Under the pieces are notes generated by a model. It had not been told where the DNA came from, ran no database searches, and was given only the letters and a program-made list of their open reading frames with translations. DNA of 64,000 bases from Cunninghamia lanceolata (taxonomy: Eukaryota > Streptophyta > Pinopsida > Cupressales > Cupressaceae): assembly GCA_027924645.1 (NCBI GenBank), contig BSBN01000888.1:15817001-15881000 (forward strand), written 5' to 3'. Below are positions 47,882-59,583 of the stretch, one piece after another (positions within the stretch are counted from its first letter, which is position 1; every line of letters starts with the position of its first letter). The translations under genes were made by a program, and so were the position numbers.

Positions 47882-49618
47882 TGTTGCCCCAAAATTCAAA
47901 CCTAAAAATTTTCAAAATTTATTGTGTAAACTGATACACAATCCTCTTAAAATTATAACCATCGCCTTGCCCCAATCTGGTAATTTTTAGTCCAAAAAGT
48001 TTAAAAGTCTTAGAGACATTTTTATGAAGTCTTTGTTAGGCATTTTTCAAGTTCATGAATCTTTTGTTTCCTCGACTAATGTTCTTAATTTCAAGAAATG
48101 ACCGACTTCCCAACTTCTCCTTTGTGTCGGGGAAATTTAAAGTTTTTGAACAACGCTGTGACAATTCAAGGGTTACTAAAAGCACTGATGATCTAACTTC
48201 ATTCTCAAAGGTTCTCAAAATCCTGGAACTCCTAACATGTGATTCAATGGTTCTACTTTTTCACAACTCCGTACCTCTTTAGCAGATTCCCTGTTTTAAA
48301 AGCGTTGTCAGCTCATTAGCTCATCTATACGGCATATCATGAGAATGTCTTTTCAGGAGCTATGAAATGAGAGCTCAATCTTGAGACTTGTTTCTCAAAG
48401 TACAAAATCAATGATGCATTAATTACCTCTTACATGACAAGTGTAATAGAATTTGCCAAGGTGGTAGCATTGATATCATTAGGATAAAGTCATCATTACC
48501 TACTGGTGTAATTAAATTAACTTGACCATAGAGAAAGCTGACGGTGCTCTTTGGTTTCAGTATTGCTTATCGACCAAGTCATCATTTAGAATGGGACTTC
48601 CTGCAAATAATCAAATTTGTGATGATGAGCCTATGCCTATCCTACAACCTAACTTACACTGGCCTGAGGAGGAGCAGATTGAAATCACTTTGTAGTTGCA
48701 CACAGTTGTGTGGAAGGAGAAGACCAGCTATGTTTAATGTCGTAGGGTAATTTTCGTTCTAGAGGAAGAAGAGCGTGTTGAATTGCATAATCTTTTTATG
48801 GAAATACAACTGGAATTAGGAATCACCCCTACACTCAGGGAAGTCTAATGCCACTTGTTTAGCATGCATGATAGCTTTTTGTGATTATCATTTTGATGTA
48901 ATGTAACTGTTTCTATTTTGAGGTCACTTTCTTGATAGCAGTTACTTAAAAGATCGTTGTGGATAGTTATGAGGAGATATAATTTTGGGTTTTGAGAAAC
49001 TATAAAAGAAGGACTGTGGGGTGGGGAAAAGGGGCCTTTTCTAGCTATCTGTGAATAGGGGGAGGGGAGCAAGTTTATCTTGTTTTGTCTTTCTAGATAT
49101 CTTTTTCTTAGCTCAGCGTATGTATCAAGGCATTATAGAAACTTTGAGTTTTGTTATATTGAAGCAATGAAGAACTTCTTATGGAACTTTGTGTCTCTAA
49201 ATATCTTCTATTATTGTAATTGTTCTTGTGCCAATTCATAATCTGCTTTCAATATTGCTTCTCTTATGTTGGTATGTGTTAAATAAAAATATAACTATAT
49301 CTTTCTATGAATCTATCATTGTTTGTGGGTGTCAAGTAAATGCACTTTGTATCATTTATTTACATTCATTTCTTTTTGAATTAATCCTTCGCATTCACTT
49401 TCATGGTTATGGGTGGGTGTTAGTTTACCTTTCCTGCTTTCTAGTCAAAGGCATACCCTATTTTTCATTCCTTGGAAATCACTCGAAGGTAGCTGAGCCA
49501 TGTAAAATAAGAAGAGAGCACTTGCATATACCATTGCAAGTGACTCAACTGTTGGTCTGTTTTCCATTCTTGTGGGTGAGGGAGTATAAATCTAAAGTGA
49601 CAAATTTGTTAACGAACA
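47882..49618 (+). repeat. Element C, right (3') LTR
   Basis: 1737 bp matching 29728-31450. TATAAAAG at 49001-49008. Followed by the duplication TGGAG at 49619. Confidence 0.92.
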
Positions 49619-49623
49619 TGGAG

Positions 49624-50037
49624 TTTTCTCAATAAACCCTTGTTGTAAGCTCTCAACATATTGTTGTGCCATCCTCTGATCATAATCTCTATTTGCCTAA
49701 TTATATCTCGTATCTGCTTCTAGATGATCTTCAAATTCTTTCTGAGACTCATAGATATTGAACAGATCCCTTGGCTTAAACTGCTCATTTTATATTGTAG
49801 TACCTTTGTTTCAATCATAGGACTACTTTATATTTTAGTAAAAGGTTGTGATGAAACATTCATTTGATTGATCTATAGATTGTCCTCAATTTCTAAAATT
49901 ACAGGTTCATGCACTGAATTTGTTCCATCACCAGCAGATGCACCTGTAGTGGGCAAGGGTTTTGAGCCTTCTTTATTTTTTTCTATGAATTTTTTGTTCT
50001 TATTATTCAAATTATGTTGAGACCTTCTACCGTCCAT
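49624..50037 (-). pseudogene. Element A gag, N-terminal part
   Basis: Starts at ATG 50037 (MDGRRSQHNLNNKNKK), a basic N-terminus, and continues with stops to the C insertion; the frame resumes at 29722. The leader between this ATG and the PBS is only about 150 bp. Confidence 0.65.
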
Positions 50038-50188
50038 GTTGGAGAGCTGAAATATTATATTGGTATTGTCTGCAATTCAAATCTTCAGAGATTTATGTCT
50101 AGAGCTACCACCTCCTTTTCAAAAAAGAGGAAAATATGAAATTGTATTTTGGTCTTCCAAAGCTCCAAGAACCTGAATTCTTTACAAC

Positions 50189-50206
50189 TTCCCAGTAGAG
50201 TCACCA
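50189..50206 (-). other. Element A primer binding site
   Basis: The minus strand reads TGGTGACTCTACTGGGAA, three bases from the LTR end ACCAACA. It is nearly the same as the PBS of C. Confidence 0.75.
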
Positions 50207-50209
50207 ATT

Positions 50210-50363
50210 TGTTGGTTCTCAAATTTGTAGTATGCAAAACCCTAAAAGATGCCAAGCTTTATGATTAGGTTATGCAACCAATTTGTCTAGCTGATAGAAT
50301 CAACCTGGGTTGTTAAGATTCTCTACACTTTAGGCTCTACCAAACCCAAGTGGGTGTTACCTT
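50210..50363 (-). repeat. Element A, right (5') LTR, first fragment
   Basis: TGTTGGTTCTC start and match to about 797-948. Interrupted by E at the ACCTT duplication (50359-50363). Confidence 0.88.
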
Positions 50364-51494
50364 TGTTGGCAAGAGACACTGTGTGACTTCATAAGTATTG
50401 TCATTGATAGCAACAAAGTCTATCCCACACATCCGCAGTACTTAGTATGCCTATACCAGAAGTCAGATTGAAGAATGTTTTGGTCTAGTGAACAAGAACA
50501 GAGTATGCAACAAGGCCCGATAATCAGATCTAGATCTCTCAAATGGTATAACTCAATAAGTTGCAGACTTGGGAAAGTCAAGAGGGGTACCATAACTACT
50601 ATAATCCAAAGATTTAGCCTCCGGTGATAAATCAAAGAAAATATATGAGCATCTAAGTGTTGGGTTCTAGTCAGGTAGAGTAGACAGAGGAAGAATTGAC
50701 TAACAAAATATCAGACTTCAATCTGGATGAGTAAAAGTGTTGATCAAGCAATATGTGGGGTTATACATTGTTGGAAGACATGATTAATGACTTCTATGCC
50801 TATGTTTTTGATATGCATCACAAATCAAGCATGGATTCAGCTGACAGATCAGTAACTTGCAATATCTTGAGTGTTCTTGTTGCTGACTAGGAAATTGATG
50901 AAATGCGGATATATATACTAGATGAATTCTAGTATGTAGTGATGTGTGGTGAACATGTGATGAAACAAAGTGCGAAGTAAAGCAGGGATAAGTGTGAGAA
51001 CTGCAATTCAAGTCTGGTATGTGATAGAGCAACAACATTAAAATAGAGGAAGATTGTTCAAATGCATCAGATCAGTGTATTATGCCTAACCGAAACTAAA
51101 CTCTTGCATTTGTAGATGCTTCTCATCAGTTCAAACACCTGATTACCTTCTATAAGTTTTGTAAACAGTGAGTCTATTATAGGCAGTGTGCCTCTTGTGA
51201 GCAGTGTGCTCGGGCAATGAGCCCTAATTAGCAAGTGCCATTTTGTACTCCTCTATTCTTTTAATAGAGAATACAATCTTAGGTTAGTCACCCCGTGGTT
51301 TTTTCCCTTAACAAGGTTTCCATGTAAAAATCCTTGTATTATGTGTGTTGATTTTATTTCTATTCTTATGATTACATATACTTTCATGTTTTGATGCAAC
51401 ACTGATTATTAAGATATAAAAAGAAAAGAAAATTAAGGAAATTTTGAGACAACTGATTCACCCCCCCTCTCAGTTATCTACCTTGTTTCCAACA
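50364..51494 (+). repeat. Element E, left (5') LTR
   Basis: 1131 bp matching 56708-57842. TATA-like TATATATAC at 50910. Downstream there is a cluster of cagtgtgc repeats and an A/T-rich 3' end. Confidence 0.93.
50910..50918 (+). promoter_or_regulatory. Element E TATA-like box (5' LTR)
   Basis: TATATATAC, conserved at 57262-57270 in the 3' LTR. Confidence 0.45.
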
Positions 51495-51495
51495 A

Positions 51496-51508
51496 TTAGT
51501 ATTAGAGG
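51496..51508 (+). other. Element E primer binding site, degraded
   Basis: TTAGTATTAGAGG, two bases after the LTR. It resembles the copia-type initiator-Met site TTGGTATCAGAGC, altered by G to A and C to T transitions. Confidence 0.6.
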
Positions 51509-51529
51509 TAAGTTCCTCTAAACAAAGCC

Positions 51530-52640
51530 CAACAACTTGAGCAAGATCTAGGAATCTCAATGGATGTATATGGTATGAAAGAACAACTTCAGTCTACCCT
51601 AGATGATCTTGAACAATCCCACTCTGAAGTCAAAAATTTTAGAGAAAGACTCAAACAAGTTGATGATTTCATAAATGAGCTAAAAGGAAAACTTAGTATC
51701 TCTGTGAAAAAGAGAAAGGAACTACTTCAAAAATTAGCCAATCAAAGTGAAGTCAATGATACTAATGAAGATCTGGATGAGAAAAATAAGCTATGTGAGA
51801 AGCTGTCAAAAGAAGTCATTATGGTGAGACATGAAATGGAATCAGGGGTTATGAGATTCACCCAAGAAATTGAAGAAAAAAGAAAGACTCAAGATAATCT
51901 AAAGCAATCATTCAAGGAGAAAACAAAGGACCACCACAAAATGGATAGAATAATTAGGCATCTTGAATCTGATCTTGAAGAAGCTAGAGACAATGAAGAA
52001 CAACTTGAGAATCAGTTAGACACTCTTAAACAAGATCTTAAAACAACAAATGAATACAAAAAGAAATTCAAGATAAGCTCAGCCCAACTTGAAGTTCTTC
52101 TTGAAATCCAAAAGAGGATAGATGATAAGTGTGGCTTGGGATATGAGAAAGGTGAAAGCTCCGGATCTGGTCAGAAGAACTTTGGATCAGGAAATCAAAG
52201 AAACGGGCCTAGAAGACCTCCAGTAAGGCAACCAAATGCTCAAAGATATTCATCCTTCAATGGATACTGCTTCAATTGTAACAATTTCGATCATAAAACA
52301 ACTCAGTACAGGAGGAGAATGAATCAAAATAATCCATCCTTCTCTAGACAATGTTATAACTACAAAAGGTATGGTCACAAATCTCATGAATGCAAAAATA
52401 AGCAAAGAAATGTTGTTTGTTAAAATTACAATAGATCCGGTCATAGTGCCAAATTTTGTAGAAGCATAAATCAGGATAGAAAAGGTCCGATGCACCATAA
52501 TCAGAAACAAGATAAGTGCAAAGGTAAAGTGAACGTAGATGAAGTTCAAAAGGAGATGAGCAAGATTTGGCTAAAGAAGAGTACAAAAATTTTTGGGGAT
52601 GGATCCACACCGGAATCTGGTGTTGATATTCCTTCTAGAA
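51530..52640 (+). pseudogene. Element E gag, C-terminal half (Sirevirus type)
   Basis: A coding stretch of about 290 codons to a stop at 52424, then about 70 more in frame. The first 180 residues are predicted coiled coil (heptad-like DLEQSHSEVKNFRERL and LESDLEEARDNEEQLENQL). A Sirevirus-type hinge follows (EIQKRIDDKCGLGYEKG), then a basic Gln/Arg stretch and three CCHC-like knuckles: CFNCNNFDHKTTQ, CYNYKRYGHKSHEC and, after the stop, NYNRSGHSAKFC, each with at least one ligand lost. The N-terminal gag domain is missing, because the frame begins just after the PBS. Confidence 0.78.
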
Positions 52641-53280
52641 ACTAAAAAGGTGAGCTCTGGCTCAAGGGAGTCACAGTGAAAAACAAATTCCCCTAGCCAA
52701 TCAACTCATGTCTAAATTCGGCACATGGAATGCTGTGGATTAAAGGGTTCTCAGAAAAACATCTAAATAACCTTCAGTAATAATATGAAAGATCCCCATG
52801 GAGTTTTGCAAGATTTTAACCACTCAAGTTAATCCAGTTTCAACAACTATCCGGTAAAGCAAGATTTTTAAAGATAGATCTGGTATGATTCAGAATTGAA
52901 ATACTTTGATCTGCAGACCCATGGCATGATTTAAGTAAAGAAGATACATTGTCAATCCTCACTGACAATGATTCTAAAGTTTAGCGCAGTGATTCGAGAA
53001 GATCTCTCTCAAAACAAGGCAACCAGATAACTTAAGTTGTGCACTTATTACAAAAGGAAATTAGGGTTTATGCAAGGATAAAATGGTTCTTTCACTCATT
53101 ATTTGCATATTTGCATACGCGAAGAAGAAAAAAGGAGTTATGTAACAAGTTTCTACAATTCACTCAAGATCAACTGGAAAATTAAATTCAACCAGCGATT
53201 TGTTCCAGCTCCTATTTCAAACCCTAAAGCGTGAAAAGGTACTTCCATTCTGAAAATCTCTCTTTGAATCTCTTACAAAA
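52641..53280. other. Element E, spacer where pol would be
   Basis: About 640 bp with no RT, integrase or protease motif in any frame. Presumably a deletion scar plus the leader of the accessory ORF. Confidence 0.6.
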
Positions 53281-56200
53281 ATGGCTACTCCAATGGTTGT
53301 CAAGATCACTGATAGGCCGCATCCTAAATTCAAGAAACACCCTTATAAATCTCTAGAAGTTAATCCTTTAGGTACATTTTCTAGCATTCCGCATGGGGTA
53401 TTGCATGTAGAAGATGTTAGGGTCTATATCCATGCCAACATTGAGGAATTTGGAGACTCCAAAATGATGGACATCTATCACAAATAGCTAATAGATGAGA
53501 GTTTTGAACTCAAACCTGAATTCAAGGCCCTTTGGTATAAACACTTCAGACATTGCATACACTTTCCATGTTTTACAGAAGATGATTGGGTCCGGTATGT
53601 CCTAATTAAAATGCATGATAATTTCATGTGGCTAATGAGGCCCTTTAAGATAACTAAAGATGCCATCAGGGTAGTAACTAGATTGCATTCATCCGGTGGA
53701 CTACCTACACTTAAATCTATCAAGAACCAGACAGTAACTGAAGCCACCATATCTAAATTTGACAAAAGAGCCATGACCATAGATGACATCATAGATCAGG
53801 ATGTCAAGTTTTCCCCAATGATAATTGGGTACAAGATCTATCATTCTAGCAGGGAGAATTCTGTGTCAGGGACAACAATCTATGCAACATATCAGATGTT
53901 AAGGGAAGATGCAGATTATGACTTGTGTGAACTTCTTCTAAATCAACTGTTAGAAAACCTGCAAAAGATCAAAAAGGATAAGAAGAATTCCTTTAAATAT
54001 GGTTGTGTAATACTGTGTCTATTCTTCTATTATATGAATGAGCTACCTGGATCAAGTTGTTGGATTTGGTAAAATGATAAACCAGTTGCAATCCAGATTA
54101 GGGATTATATGTATGGACTTGGTGATGCTAAAGCTCAAAACATAGCCCTCTGGGGTTATTTTAAGAACTTCCAAAGCATGATGCAAGCCAGAGAGATAAT
54201 ACCCCAATCCATGGTTGAAAAATACAAGGACATAGTGTGCTTCATGGTTGACACTGATCAATGCCTATGGGATACGAGGTTAATGAAAAAATCCTGGAAC
54301 TATATATTCAACACCTATTGAGCTAGCCTAAGGACCCTAAAGTAGAAAGATTTGGTACCTTTCAAGAGCTGAGTGTAAAAATACATGTTGACTTAAGACA
54401 ACCAGAAATAAAGAGGAAAGTAAGAAGGGAAGTTGAAGAAATTGCCAAAAGATTTGGCCTATCAAAGGAGGCTGTGGATGCAAATAGAGAGAAGATGGAG
54501 AAGGCTGAGAAAGAGAAACAAGAAGCAAAGAAAAAAGACACTCCAGTACAAGCCTCCTCCCGGACTAGATCTTCTAAGAGCTTTGCATCTGCCACTCCTA
54601 AAAAGGTCACCAAACTAGAAGTCAAGACTTCTAGAAAAAGGGAAAAGAGGATGAAGACCAAAGCCACAAGGTCATACACAAGCCTTAAGGATGATGAAGA
54701 AACAGAATCTGATGAGGAAATCAAGAAAATGAAGAAGAAGAAAACATCTAGAGAATTCTCTGCTAGTAAAAATAAGGAAGAAAAGGCAGAAGAATTTGTT
54801 GAAAAGCCCACTCTTTCCATTGATGACATCACCAAGGCAGTAACTATGGATGGGAACTTGTAGCCAATAACAAAGTTCTATGATGAATATAGTGATACTG
54901 ACAAGAGGATTTTGGAAGAAGCTACAGTCAAGTACCTAAACATTTACAATAAAGCTTTCATTGAAATTATATCATTAATTCCTAAGAGTCTAGAAAAGGT
55001 ACTTGAACTAAGAAAAGAGAATGCAAAAGCAAAAGACCTAGAGATTTGGGAACAAATAATGATTTAGCTTTATCCTTCTGTCACTCCAAAACAAATGGAC
55101 ATGATTTTTAAGGATTGTAAGGATGAGTTTAGAAGTAAAGCAAGAATGAATAAACTTATGCTTGGAGAAATTGACCAAGTAGTAAGAGAAACAAAAGACA
55201 TCCTCTAGAATGCTTTCAAAAGATTTAATCTTCCTATTATAGAAGAAGAACCTTCTACCATGGATGTTGAAGGATTAAATGTAACCAATGAAGAATCTTT
55301 TGATGTAGAAGGATCAAAGGAGATAGATGAAGAGAAGTCTAAGGACTTGGATTCCTCTGTTCCGGAAGAGGAAGTTCATGAACCAATAAACACCAGTGAC
55401 ATCTCTCCTCCAGATCCCACTACAGACATTCTAGATTCTAAAACTAAAGGAGAAGGAAGAAAAGAGGAGAAAGTGAATCAAGAAGAGGAGGTTAAGGGAA
55501 AAGAATAAGAACAAGAAGAAAAGATTAATGATGACTGTTCTGATAACCTGAAAGAAAAGAAGACTCAATCACTGGCAAGAGACACTGCAAAGGTAGTGAA
55601 GAACTTCCTAAATAGAGAAATGATGGATATAGATGAACCTGAGCTATTTCAAGGGCCACTAAATTTTGATTCTCTCTCCTCGGTTCAGATAATGAAAATA
55701 GTATCTTTTTCTCAAGCCAAAGCAAAAGTAAAACTCCTGAAATCTCACATGGAAGACTGTGAACTATTGGAGATTGCATCCGGGATGCTGGAGAAGATCA
55801 TGCCATCCTTCCAAAAGGATTCTTCAGCCTCACCATCCGGTAACCTAAAAACTTTGGTAAATTCTGTTATCTCTCATTTTGAATCTCTAGAGAAATCAGC
55901 ATAAGCAAATGTCTGGAAGGATTTTCTAGGAAAAAGATTCACTGAAGTGCAAGGACTGATTACTAATGATAGAAAGATCCTAGACATTGGAATAAAGAGC
56001 CTTGAAAATGCTCTTAAAGATGGTGGGGATATATATAAATTTTTTCTATCTTGGCCCAAAGTCACTAAGGAAATTGAAAAAAAAGTGAAAGAACAAGAAG
56101 GTAAACTGTCAAGTTTATCTCAGAATTTTGATCCCCTTACTATCTCTTTAATGAATCAAGAATGCCAGGCTATTGTCATCATAAATGAAATAAAGAGGCT

Positions 56201-56334
56201 GGACAAAGAAAAGAAGAACATAATAAACAAAATGGGTGAACATAGAGGGATAATTATCCCTAAGTTAGAAGCAATGCATGAGGCCTTGACAGATGCTCAG
56301 ACCACATCCTGGACCAGTGATCCGGTAGATTAAA
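53281..56334 (+). pseudogene. Element E accessory ORF in env-like position
   Basis: About 1,010 codons from ATG 53281 (MATPMVVKITDRPHPKF) to TAA 56334, with stops at 53488, 54069, 54321, about 54863, 55066, 55208, 55506 and 55903 and at least one frame change around 54320-54470. N-terminal globular half (to about 54320) has KITKDAIRVV, IDDIIDQDVKFSPMIIG, then the block YDLCELLLNQLLENLQKI and FKYGCVILCLFFYY shared with the accessory ORF of A. The C-terminal half is Lys/Glu-rich and mostly coiled coil or disordered (54470-56330). No signal peptide or clear transmembrane anchor supports an envelope role. Function is unknown. Confidence 0.7.
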
Positions 56335-56553
56335 AAGGGTAGAAGCATATGCATTTTTGTTGATTGGTCACATCTCCATTCTGGATATGATGAAGTAGAG
56401 TTGGGCCACAGATTTTGTATAGTTGAAGGCCACTTTTGTGGATATACTTAAGTATATGTAAGTATAACATATATATATATACTTATGCAGCCATGTATAG
56501 GATAATTTTTGCAAAATTTTTGTATGTGGATTCGACCCTTTGCCATTGATGTC

Positions 56554-56706
56554 AAAGGGGGAGTAAGGAGTAGTGAAAAATGTGGAATCTAGCTAAGGGG
56601 AAGCTCCGGTAAAATAGTACAAAAGATAGAGCATCAGCCAAGGGGGAGTTACTGCGACACTTAGCCACTTTTCACTAAGTGTCGCCATCAATGCCAAAGG
56701 GGGAGA
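56554..56706 (+). other. Multiple polypurine tracts of element E
   Basis: Four related tracts: 56554-56563, 56595-56603, 56640-56648 and 56696-56706 (AAAGGGGGAGA, directly at the 3' LTR). Several PPT copies before the 3' LTR are a known Sirevirus trait. Confidence 0.7.
56654..56685 (+). other. Perfect 11-bp palindrome with 10-base loop in element E
   Basis: Arms GCGACACTTAG and CTAAGTGTCGC around ccacttttca, between the third and fourth polypurine tracts. Probably an RNA or DNA structural signal; a palindromic motif near the PPT cluster is described for Sireviruses. Confidence 0.65.
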
Positions 56707-56707
56707 T

Positions 56708-57842
56708 TGTTGGCAAGAGACACTATGTGGCTTCATAAGTATTGTCATTGATGGCAAGAAATTCTATCCCACACATCCGCAGTACTTAGTATGCCTATAC
56801 CAGAAGTCAAATTGAAGAATGTTTTGGTTTGGTGAACAAGAATAGAGTATGCAACAAGGCTCGACAATCAGATCCAGATCTCTCAGATGGTGTAACTCAG
56901 TAAGTTGCAAACTTGGGAAAGTCAAGAGGGGCGCCATAACTACTATACTCTAGAGATTTAGCCTCCGATGATAAATCAAGGAAAAGATATGAGCATCTAA
57001 GTGTTGGGTTCTAGTCAGGCAGAGTAGACAGAGGAAGAACTGACCGGTAGAATATCAAACTTCAATCCGGATGAGTAAAAGGTGTTCATCAAGAAATATG
57101 TGGGATTATACATTTTTGGCTGACATGATTAATGAATTCTATGCCTATGTTTTTGATACGCATCACAAATCAAGCAGGGATTCAGCCGACAGATCGGTAA
57201 CTTGCAATATCTTGAGTGTTCTTGTTGCCGACTAGGAAATTGATGAAATCCTTGATGCAGATATATATACCAGATGAATTCTAGTATGTAGTGATGTGTG
57301 GTGAACAAGTGATGAAACAAAGTGCGAAGTAAAGTAGGGATAAGTGAGAGAACTACAATTCAAGTCTGGTATGTGATAGAGCAACAACATTTAAATAGAG
57401 GAGGAATGAAGTACATCAGATCAGTGTATTATGCCTAACCAGAACTGAACTCTTGCATTTGTAGATGCTTCTCATCAGTTCAAACACCTAATTACCTTCT
57501 ATAAGTTCTATAGACAGTGAGTCTCTTGTAGGCAGTGTGCCTCTTGTGAGCAGTGTGCTCGGGCAGTGAGCCCTAATTGGCAAGTGCCATTTTGTACTGT
57601 ATTCTTTTAATAGAGAATACAATCTTAGGTTAGTCACCCCATGGTTTTTTCCCTTAATAGGGTTTCCACATAAAAATCCTTGTGTTATGTGTATTTATTT
57701 TATTTTTGTTCTTATGATTACATATGCTTTCATGTTTTGATGGAACACTAATTATTAAGATACAAAAAGAAAAGAAAATAAGGAAATTTTGAGACAACTG
57801 ATTCACCACCCCCCCACTCAATTATCTACCTTGTTTCCAACA
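56708..57842 (+). repeat. Element E, right (3') LTR
   Basis: 1135 bp matching the 5' copy with substitutions and small indels. Followed by ACCTT. Confidence 0.93.
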
Positions 57843-57847
57843 ACCTT

Positions 57848-58482
57848 ATATTCACCAATGGATAATTAATCCTTGAATTTGTTGGTGACTTGTAAGTAGA
57901 TTGTGGATTATATGCAATTTTATCAATTAAATCATCCAATTTAACCTAATTCAGATTTGGCATGTGATTTGAATAGGTTATTTTTTATGTTCTACCACTA
58001 ACCCTACTCCTACAAACAGAAAATTAAGATTTCAATTTTGAAATATGATACAAGGAAATGATTATGGAAAAGAATTGATCAGTGCCTTTCTCAACAACTT
58101 GGCAATGGAGTCTATTCATAGATAGATTTATGCTTTCTATCTAGCCACAACTTGAATTACTTGGCATAGTATTGTCTATGACTAGCATAAACATGCAAGA
58201 TTGTTTTTACCTTGCTCTACATAGCTATCCAAATTGGATCCTCCAAATTATAGTGATCTATTCAATGGAATTTAATTCCTACTTGAGGTAACCTTATTAG
58301 ATAAATCACCCAAAACATGAAATGTGCTTTGAGAAATTAGACATATAATTGATATGCTAATTCAAATAACAAAGAGAAATAAAAATGGAGACAACTAGAT
58401 AAAATATAACAAGAAGATTCAACAAGAAATTAAGAACTAGATATATGTCACTAGAGAAATGTAGTTTTCTTTTATTGATATT
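57848..58482 (-). repeat. Element A, right (5') LTR, second fragment
   Basis: Continues the match to the left LTR from about 949 to 1587, until interrupted by F. The last part of the LTR (about 140 bp) lies beyond the window, on the far side of F. Confidence 0.85.
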
Positions 58483-59535
58483 TCAAAGGAAGCTAGGTGT
58501 GCGAAAATCGCTTCCTACACTAATCTAATGAGGAGAGCACTATGCAAATTCAAAATATTCCTTTCAACTACAGAAACATAGAACATCTAAATGAGATATT
58601 GTAGCAATACATGTGAACTGGAAAGAAGACAAAAGAAGAGAGACAAAGATTTATGGTGGGGAAAACCCTTATCGAGTGAAAAAACCCCACACTCAGAAAC
58701 CTGCACAATGTATTAACAAATCTGAAAGTTGATTACAATACACTTGCAATGTAAGCTTCAATGGTCTTCAACACTTATATCTGGAGTCAATTTGATAGCA
58801 TAGCAGTACCTATAAACCTATTATACAACTCCCTCTCCAAGCACCTGTTTATAAAGAATATACAAGGCAATATTGGACCTATCTTGGAACGAGCGTCCAT
58901 CAAGGCCTCATGGCCCAAAACCCACACTAAGGACACTTGGTCAACATTGTAGAATGCGCTTGACACTTGTCCACAACTCCCATCCCAAAGAGGTCACCTA
59001 TTTAAAAAATGGGCTATGATAGATGCTCTTACGACACTTACGACCGTCATAGAATCTATCATAGTAGTTACAACTTATAGATGTAAGAGAATTTGTCATA
59101 CACAGGCTATAAATAGCATATTCTCTTACAACATGTCATAGTCCACCTTGGGGAACCCAAATATGCCTTTTTCAAAGATGCTTTATGACACATGTCTTCA
59201 CCTATCTTACTTGCTTCTATTTCTAACTCTTACATGTCATAACTTCGTCATAGGAATCCATCATAACCATTTCAGTCAAACATTCCTTTACACAACATGG
59301 AAGATGTTGACACATGGCAAAATGCTCCTACCACAAAGTGGGATGCCTATCTCCTCATGTGAGGATAAAATTACAAGTTCTCATATTCCATGTAGGATTG
59401 ACACATCACCATGCCACATCCGACAATATGACAATATGGAATTTACAAATATTTACAACATAGACAATTAAATAATAAATACAAACATTAATAATGTAAG
59501 GAATTACCAAGGTTGAGACACCGTAATTCCCAACA
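58483..59535 (-). repeat. Element F, 3' LTR
   Basis: About 1053 bp. In element sense it starts TGTTGGGAATTACGG and ends CCTTTGA, the expected terminal CA being mutated. The first 250 bases on the plus strand match 63751-64000 with roughly 27 differences by hand count, so the copy is old. The 5' flank ATATT (58478-58482) is the candidate duplication. Confidence 0.88.
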
Positions 59536-59547
59536 TTCTCCCACTTG
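59536..59547 (-). other. Element F polypurine tract
   Basis: The minus strand reads CAAGTGGGAGAA directly before TGTTGGG of the LTR, the usual copia arrangement. Confidence 0.65.
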
Positions 59548-59583
59548 TCGAACACCTTGTAAGAGCCAATATAAAAACAAGAT

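Larger units (their letters stand above)
29728..49618 (+). mobile_element. Element C: gag-only (TR-GAG-like) LTR element inserted in A, carrying D
   Basis: LTRs 29728-31450 and 47882-49618 with 5-bp duplication TGGAG (29723-29727 and 49619-49623). Excluding D, the internal region is only about 2.4 kb and codes for gag and an unknown C-terminal extension, with no protease, RT or integrase. It must have been mobilised in trans. Its PBS is nearly identical to that of A, which makes an A-type element a plausible helper. Element D is inserted in its gag near codon 28. Confidence 0.88.
50364..57842 (+). mobile_element. Element E: Sirevirus-like non-autonomous LTR element with large accessory ORF, inserted in A LTR
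   Basis: LTRs 50364-51494 and 56708-57842, termini TGTTGG...CCAACA, 5-bp duplication ACCTT (50359-50363 and 57843-57847). Internal content: the C-terminal half of a Sirevirus gag, no pol at all, then an ORF of about 1,000 residues in the env-like position. Four polypurine tracts and a palindrome lie before the 3' LTR, as described for Sireviruses. It could only have moved in trans. Confidence 0.9.
797..58482 (-). mobile_element. Element A: Ty3/gypsy Tat-like LTR retrotransposon, host of the nested inserts
   Basis: Element A reads on the minus strand. Its 3' LTR is at about 797-1729. Its 5' LTR is at 50210-50363 and 57848-58482, split by element E and cut at the right by element F. The internal region carries, in sense order, a PBS, gag, aspartic protease, aRNH, RT, gRNH, integrase, a large accessory ORF and a polypurine tract. 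It is interrupted by B (10020-26529) and C with D (29728-49618). Removing the nested DNA leaves an element of roughly 14 kb. The order PR-aRNH-RT is unusual compared with B. The outer target-site duplication cannot be checked because the right LTR runs out of the window under F. Confidence 0.85.

Noticed and set aside
54362..54835. 157-codon frame opposite the E accessory ORF
   Set aside because: It is the Ser/Phe/Leu-rich antisense shadow of a Lys/Glu-rich coding region.
53281..56334. Calling the E accessory ORF an envelope gene
   Set aside because: Position fits, but there is no signal peptide, transmembrane anchor or cleavage site; only a neutral name is justified.
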